Origin: Xylogone sp. PMI_703
Lineage: Eukaryota > Ascomycota > Leotiomycetes
Direction: 5' to 3'
Assembly (NCBI GenBank): GCA_021399445.1
Contig: JAJTUQ010000002.1
Coordinates: 7,998,001 to 8,062,000, forward strand
Length of the DNA stretch: 64,000 bases
Shown: positions 57,499 through 64,000 of the stretch, piece by piece
Layout: every line of letters begins with the position of its first letter
Position numbering within the stretch: the first letter of the stretch is position 1
Notes under the pieces: model-generated
Databases searched by the model: none
Seen by the model: only the letters and a program-made list of their open reading frames with translations
Told to the model about the DNA's origin: nothing
Position numbers and translations under genes: made by a program

Positions 57499-58425
57499 TG
57501 CTTGTAACTGGATTGAACTCGTTATTCTATTGAAGGAGATACAACTATGCGAAAAGCTTGAATGACCCGCCAAGAAATATCCAGGATAATGACAATTGGA
57601 AAGATTATCACGCCTTATCGCTAAATATTACGTTTAGACTTATCTCTACCAAACTGAGCAATAGTGGGTAGGAATAGCAAAGGTGGACCATGCAATACTA
57701 TCAGTTTAGGCAGGTACCGATACAACTCTAACTATCTCACTCAAGATGACTAATTGTGAACGTGCGGTAAATATTATTTATTTACGGAAGAGAATGATTT
57801 TGCAATCAGTGAATGGTTTAGCTTACTATGCTCTCTAACATTCGTTAACAAAGCTTCTTGAGAGACGGGTAATCGGCGTTGACTAGATTAATATTATAAC
57901 CGTTAACCTGAAGTTATCCTTACCAGTTCCCAGCATGAGAGAGATATAGGTGTCCCGAATGTAGCTGTATTTCAAGACGCAATTCAATTTGAGTGTCTGT
58001 AGAAGAATCTAGGAGGATAAAGTGCGTTGATGGGGTTGGTTTCGTGGCTCCATTGGTAGGAAATAGGCTGTAACCATGATGCTGAAAGAAACCTTAAGAG
58101 CCAGTCATCCTAATCTCAGGGGATACAGTCTACATCGCCACGCATTCAAGTAGTTTATCCGGATTTGGGTTATTAGTGGATAATTTTCCCGTATTTTGAG
58201 AGGTGTTTATTTAGAATAATTGGAGAGGATCTGTTTTTGGATAGTTGGTTCTTATTTATAAACTTTATTTAGTAGTTGTGGCTTTCAGCACTAATTATTC
58301 GAGATTCCCTATATTGAATATGTTTCTCAACAATTTTGGACCATAAATGCATAAATCCAAGACCTGGTAACTACATTTTGTCTGTTACTTTCAGTCTTTG
58401 CTCAATTATTTCTTTGCTAATGCAG
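57499..58425. other. Intergenic, no gene seen
   Basis: 927 bp of AT-rich sequence between the permease promoter side and the 3' end of the GH127 gene. No motif array is seen. Confidence 0.5.
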
Positions 58426-60845
58426 CTAGAATGACAAGTCCACCGCAGGTAGATCCACCACAGGCAATTGCGCCATGTGAATTTTGGCACTTCCGTAGGG
58501 AACAAATCGTGCGTTGAAGGGCTTGCCTTTAATTGTTGGATTCTCAGGAGGATTTGCTGGCGAGTCGTACGCCAATGGCCAGTCAATCTCAACAGCAGCA
58601 ATCCGAATTTCAATCGGAGGGGCGCCAAGCTTCCAGACGGGAGACGGCAGATCCTTGTCGGATGTATCAAGATTGCTTACAACCTTGATCTGCGTAGGGT
58701 CAATAGCAATATTCCAGGGGGTAGTTGGGACTATGGAGTGGTCATGAGTGTGAGCGTCAGTTGTGTTGCTCCCGAGAAGTGTCTCATCATAGTAACGTAG
58801 AGGTGCCGAGGAAGTCTCATTGTACTCAAGAGCGAGGCTATACAATAGCGGGCCGTAATAAATAGCAGCTGTGTTATTGGCGAGATATGTTACGTGAGGT
58901 TGTGTATCAAGACTGACCCGGAACGTTGTGTTTGAACCCGATGGTATAAGGATTTTATGGAGACCATTGGAGGAAGGAGATAGCTTAGTCTTGCCCTGTG
59001 TCCCAGGACCCTGGATGCTGCTGGCCTTTCCTGCCCATGTGGGTACTCGAACGTAGAAGTTAAATGGCTTTGACGCAGATATATCGTAGTTGATATCAAA
59101 AGAAAAAGGGTACCCCGATCTCGCGTTTATGTTAATCAAGTTTCCTCCGGTACTTGTGACGGCACTGCTCGAAACAAGGTACACATGCGCAATACCACCA
59201 TCCTCAGTGCTTACAAAAGCGTTGGCTAGAAATTTCGGGTAAGCTTGTGGGTGGTTAACAGTGCAACAAGGCTATATTTAATATTAGCTAGTATCACATT
59301 CGAAGAACGAAGCTCAAAGCGTACATAATTTGGCTCCAGTCCAAAGACGTTGGCATATGAATTGACGTCAGACCAGAGGTTATCACCTTGTGTGAGATTG
59401 CGAGACCAGGGCTATGTGGTATACGTATTAATACGTTTCTCATAGTATATATGGTAGTGTGACTTGCCTGGTTCACCTGCTGTACATATTGATGAGACCA
59501 CCAGTCAGAGGAGACCGATACTGGGAAGGCATTAAATGCCGTTTGTTCGACCCAGTCCGCAATATCATTATCTCCAAGGTATTGGTAAATCGTAGTCATT
59601 GAGAACATGACCTCTGCTGCAATGCACAACTCTGCTCCCCGGACAGGACTCAGGTCCGATATGTACTCATCCGCAATAATTGTGCCAGCTAATGATTTGT
59701 GGTACTTTCCAAGGAGGTCGACCGCAGTTCGCGTCTGCTTTCTCAATGCTTCGTCATGCGTCATGCGATATATGGCCAGAGGGTATCGAAGGCCTGGTGC
59801 AAAGCTTCAGTATAATTCTATACAAGTTGACAAGACAAATTATGCCTACCCTCTGCCATATTTACACCATGAATGAATACCCAGCTGAGGTTATAGCTCC
59901 GTTCATCGTATACGGTTGGATAGACACCTTCCACCCAGAAAGTTCTCCAGTCAGCACCCCACAGCACACCTCCATCAATCATAAGTTCCATGGTTTCCCA
60001 TATAATCTGCGAATTGTTTCGTGGGTAGTTTTCATAAAGCCATTGTAATGGAATATGCATCTCGTGTGTTCTGCCGACGCCAAATCCCGCAGTGTCAAAA
60101 ATATCGTCACCGTGAACAAGAAGACCGGTGTAATTGTTCTGTAGCATACTATGAGCAAGCTCGATATAACGGTGCATAGCATCAACGATTCTTTCCGTTT
60201 GCGTTGGATCGGCCTCGGCGTATTGCTATTTGCCACAATAAGTTCTTCTGTTGTCTCCCCCAGTCAATTTATCTTCATTCATTGATCAGACTTACCATCA
60301 GCCCTAACAATAGTAGGCATCGAGCCCAGAGACCACGAGTCTCGTGCGTAGTCTCAAACCCAAGCCAACCATCGCTCTGCTGGTGGTCAAGCACATAGTC
60401 CAAATAATATTTGACTTGGCTTTGGATTCTTTCATCTCCTAGACCAAATGCTAGCGGTACTAATCCATTGAACCAGTACGGGGAAGCCTCATCTAAAGCT
60501 GAATATTCAGTAGAACCACCAATCCACTTGGCATCGTGGACGAAGCGATAGAAATCGAACATATTCCCTGCTAATCCAGCAGCCTCTAGCTCCAGCTGGT
60601 CTTTCAGCCATCCTGAAGGCTTGATAGAACCGAGTGCGAGAGGCTTGTATATTGGCTGAATAACTAAAACCATGTTAGTTGACTGAAAATGCAAAGTTAT
60701 GAATATGTGTCAATGACATACGCGGTGTACTTGCATTGCCCGATGGTACTGAGCTCAAAATATTTTGGGCCTCCGCAATCGTCGTTGCAGCAAGTATGAT
60801 TATACCAAAAATGTTAATCATTATGAACCAACTTATTGAGCTCAT
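58426..60845 (-). CDS. Secreted GH127 (beta-L-arabinofuranosidase-like) enzyme
   Basis: Six exons (60845-60722, 60663-60296, 60225-59850, 59793-59468, 59411-59325, 59271-58426) give 708 aa. An N-terminal hydrophobic stretch (IMINIFGIIILAATTIAEA) is a signal peptide. The six-hairpin (alpha/alpha)6 domain has PLALGSIKPSGWLKDQLEL, GDERIQSQVKYYLDYVL, ..DGWLGFETTHETRGLWAR.. and HEMHIPLQWLYENYP. The catalytic region holds FGLEPNYPCCTVNHPQ (Cys429-Cys430). GH127 enzymes use a zinc-bound cysteine cluster, with a cysteine nucleophile and glutamate. A beta-sandwich C-terminus (..FYVRVPTWAG..) follows. Known bacterial GH127 (HypBA1) removes arabinose from hydroxyproline-linked sugars. Intron 4 uses a GC donor (GCAAGT). 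The ATG was chosen for the signal peptide. Confidence 0.9.
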
Positions 60846-61436
60846 CTCTATTGAGTACTGCCAGGCATATTGTCGATTCATATAGAGATACATTTGAATC
60901 CTCGCTCGGTCATCAAACCCCCGAAGTGTGAATAATGAAAATTCAAGTATTGGGCCCTGTTTAGTATCCTTACAGAGAGAGGTAACAAATGCCTGTGTAT
61001 GTATTAACAGATCTGCGCTGCTTTCGACAATCGCTTTTTAAGCGCACCAGTCAACTCCTGCGATAACAATGTTGCAGTAGAATTGCTCCAGAGCAGTATA
61101 TAATGTCGGCTCCCAGTGGGTTCTAGGAAGCTAGAGGGCGGGGTTATGCACCGGTATTCTTGAGTACCTTCCTCCTTGAGACACATTGTCTTGACAGCGA
61201 TCTTCAGCACTTTTGCCATCAGTCCCTAAGTATGAAATCCATGTTAGACATGCATCATGGTTAAACTGACTACTTATCCCACCTTTTAATCCCGGCCTTA
61301 CTGACAGACGAGAACTAGTTATGAGCACCTTCTGATTCCGATGTATTGTCGTTTCAGAGTGGTGTTCATGATATCAGTACAACTTGACACATATGGCGAG
61401 TGAACCTCTGGAACATTATCTATAACAGCGGGCTAG
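60846..61436. other. GH127 upstream region
   Basis: 591 bp between the GH127 start and the 3' end of the MFS gene. It should contain the GH127 promoter. No gene is seen. Confidence 0.45.
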
Positions 61437-63302
61437 TTACACCGTTCCCTTCTCGTTTCTTGTAGAAACCAAAACTGCATTCTGCTTCTTGAGCGGTCCA
61501 TATGTCGCTGTCCACCGTCGAATCTCTTTTCCTTTAAAATAGAATCCTATAGCAAAGAGGAGTAGAAAGTATTCAATTGCAACCATCTGACCAAATGCCT
61601 GTTTTATGAGTCAGTACAGATGTGAGGTTACAGGTATTCTCCAAAATATTTAAACTGATGCTGGTCAAACACTTACATTCGCAACTCCGGCTGCCTCGAT
61701 CCAATCAAAAGCAAACAGAGACAACATGCAAGCAATGACGGATCGGATCACGAAGAAAAATACAACGGCTTCACCAGCAAGCTGAAAATATATTAGAATC
61801 CACGTGAGGCCGGTTTAGAGCACAATTATAGAGATACTTACAGAATGGTATGAATCAACAACGTAGGTGACTAGGATATTACTTATCACTGAGAGACCAA
61901 AGCCTTGCATGCCGTATCCAAAAGCCGGACCGACCCAGTTTGTTTTATGTGCTGAACAGAGACCAAATATGAGAAGTCCCATTGGCCCAACAATACTTGG
62001 AATTACAAGAGTAGGGAGACGGTACTCGGGCTCCCGGCGACCGCCTTTTATCTTGGTCATGCGATTTGCAATCATATCGATCAACTTTCCTCCAATAAAA
62101 ATAGCAATGAACGTGCCTATCAATCCAGAGAGGGCAAGATTACCAAGGTTGGAAGTCTTCCATCTGTATGGAGGTGCAACAAACAGGACAGAAGACTCCA
62201 ATTGGACGACAATGTTCCTACATTTAGTCAGTGATGAAATTTGGTGTTATAAATATGCAGCTTAGAAGTATGCAAGAGGCCGCATGGAATTATAAAACAT
62301 ACCAACTAACAAACACGCCCGTGATTGTACCCGCCCAGATGACAGGAGGGTAGATGGCAACTGAGAAGATATTGTAAAGCGAAGTAAAAAAGGATGCATT
62401 CTTGTTATATCCTTTTGTTAGAGACATGCTTGATAAAAAGCTCCTCTTAGGCCCAAACGACTCTGCGGGTGCATTAACATCTCGAGAAACGTAAGCAGTT
62501 TCGTGAACTGTGAATATGGCAACCAAGAAATTAGCACCTGCTGCAATGCCAATCCATCCGCAATTCCACTGCCATGACCCTGTATTTTGAACTAGGTATG
62601 CATTTATAAGAGGTCCAATAAAGAAACCGCAGCTTAGAGCAATCTGAAATATCATCATGACGAAACCACGCTCGTGAACGAAGAAGAGATCAGCTGCCGC
62701 CGATGGAGTTGGGGAGTCACCAGCTGCGGCAGCAAAGCCCGAAAGGATTCGCGCCGCAAGCAGACTGCCAAAGGATGTGGCCTTGAAGCTCCAAAAGTTG
62801 AAGGCCGTGAGGAGAAGCATTGCCACAAGATACACGGGGCGTTTCCCAATAACTCTCATGAGAGGGATCCAGAAAAGATTTCCTACGCCGAGCATGAGGG
62901 TATTGAAACATATCAAGAATGATGTTCGTGCGTTGCTCGTGTGGAAATAACCGTCAAGCTGAATGACGGCCACGCTGAAATTGCTCGCATTTACGGTTGA
63001 GAGGAACGAGTAGAAGCAGATGGTACCGTAAGTAAGATACTTTTGCCATGAAGGCCAGTTCTGCGAGCACATATCACTGTCAGTACACCCCAGTAATCTT
63101 GCACAATAATCAAATAACTAAGAGAACCTACAAGAGGATCATTTGGATCTAAGGATGGTTCTGGCCGTAGTAGTCGGCGAGGGTCAGTTTCATCTTTTGG
63201 GACCACGATGGTTCCAAAAGATTCCTCCACAACTCGGATCTCATCAGGATCAACATGTTCATGCTGTTCGGACTCGGCCCCGTATTTCCTCTCTGGCGAC
63301 AT
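61437..63302 (-). CDS. MFS transporter, DHA1 / HOL1-like
   Basis: Five exons (63302-63132, 63060-62303, 62217-61842, 61781-61677, 61598-61437) give 523 aa, all in phase. The hydrophilic N-terminus has ..ESFGTIVVPKDETDPRR.. and DPNDPLNWPSWQKYLTYG before helix 1. Loop 2-3 reads RVIGKRPVYLVAMLLL, helix 4 region ARILSGFAAAAGDSPTPSAAADLFFVHERG, and the second half ..SNILVTYVVDSYHSLAGEAV... The tail is basic. Twelve helices are expected. The relation to the HOL1-like gene at 23.8 kb is at family level only. Its neighbour on the same strand is the GH127 enzyme, so it might take up released sugars, although DHA1 members usually move other compounds. Confidence 0.9.
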
Positions 63303-64000
63303 ATTGACTATGTGACTTTATGAGAATCTGTCTAGAGAAATGAAACGACGAACTTGGCGAAGGGGGTTGAAAGAGATATATATACATTGCAGCCACGAGG
63401 TCCAGAGCCGTCGCAAATATTATTGCGGCGCCCTGCAAGATAGATATTTATACAGTTAGCAAGCTTGTTGAAGCACCGAGGTCAATATTGGTTCAGAAGA
63501 GGACAAGATAATTGGTGTTTCACCCCCGGATCCCCAGATCCGCTACGGCCTCGTAAGCCGCGGCGGAACCTCGCAACGCTAACCAGAAGCGGTTCAACGC
63601 TCAGGACTAAGACACCCCATGGGGTCCGCCTCAAGAGAGTCAACTCCATCTACAAACCGCCATACCAGCACCAGATCTGACTGTTGACATCGCCAGGAGA
63701 ATTTACAAATGCAAGTTCCATTGTACTATCCTTAAATAGTCGTTTGGAGAGCATTCTGAACCCCGCGCCCCGCTTCTCCACACCCCCAGGTCTACAAAGA
63801 CAGGTACTGAAGGCTTGAAACTCGCACTTGCATAAGGGTCTACGTCAGCTCGAATATCACCATTTCCATATGTGATGAATCAACTCTCAGACCGACGGTT
63901 TACTATCCTCTAGCTTTATGTATAGTAGAACTTGGAAAATTCAATCTGCAACTGGACAAACATGGTTGGCGTCCCGGGTCGAAGCAGAGGCTGCTTGACC
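63303..64000. other. Right edge, no gene seen
   Basis: 698 bp upstream of the MFS gene. A 71-codon plus-strand frame (63465-63680) is basic and without family features. The GC-rich patch at 63520-63640 has no clear array. Confidence 0.45.

Noticed and set aside
63465..63680. 71-codon basic plus-strand frame at the right edge
   Set aside because: Arises in a GC-rich patch; no start context, no family resemblance.
1..64000. tRNA genes, rRNA and CRISPR arrays
   Set aside because: I looked for T-loop-like GGTTCGAnTCC stretches and regular direct repeats and found none convincing; a covariance-model scan was not possible.

Overview
The window is nuclear DNA of a filamentous ascomycete (Pezizomycotina; Leotiomycetes is a plausible but unproven guess). 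Most genes are broken by introns of about 45-100 bp with GT..AG ends and CTAAC/CTGAC-type branch sites. The families are also typical: Zn2Cys6 regulators, 2EXR and Dabb proteins, fungal-only conserved proteins, and MFS transporters of the HOL1, DAL5 and MFSD1 types. Exon structures were assembled by hand by joining frames at splice consensus and family-consistent junctions, so ends are good to a few bases in most genes. They are uncertain where an entry says so. I saw no tRNA, rRNA or CRISPR array.

Layout. 0-11 kb: the 3' end of an NmrA-like gene, a LEU2-type 3-isopropylmalate dehydrogenase, a 408-bp MITE with a perfect 8-bp target duplication, a small secreted cysteine-rich protein, a 2-oxoglutarate/Fe(II) oxygenase, a CYP504-like P450 and a Dabb-domain protein. 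11-20 kb: a helical fungal protein, a Zn2Cys6 regulator, a secreted GPI-type beta-propeller, and a broken STAND-type gene. 20-24 kb: about 4 kb without a credible gene. 24-35 kb: an HOL1-like MFS transporter, a 2EXR protein, four conserved fungal genes of unknown function, a METTL7-like methyltransferase and a Fot1/pogo-like transposase relic.

35-57 kb looks like an accessory cluster without a backbone synthase. It holds a DAL5-type MFS transporter, a Fungal_trans_2-type regulator, an extended SDR, an MFSD1-like transporter, two paralogous Zn2Cys6 regulators flanking a classical SDR and an S66 LD-carboxypeptidase, a ketoreductase-type SDR, an NmrA-like gene with an apparent one-base frameshift, and an AAAP amino-acid permease. 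Two divergent promoters here (45.5-45.7 kb and 53.5-53.8 kb) share repeated GCGGACA motifs, the kind of CGG site that Zn2Cys6 proteins bind, which suggests they form one regulon.

58-63.3 kb: a secreted GH127 beta-L-arabinofuranosidase-like enzyme and a further HOL1-like MFS transporter. With the adjacent permease this suggests release and uptake of arabinosylated, possibly hydroxyproline-rich, plant wall material. That role is inferred only from family membership and adjacency.
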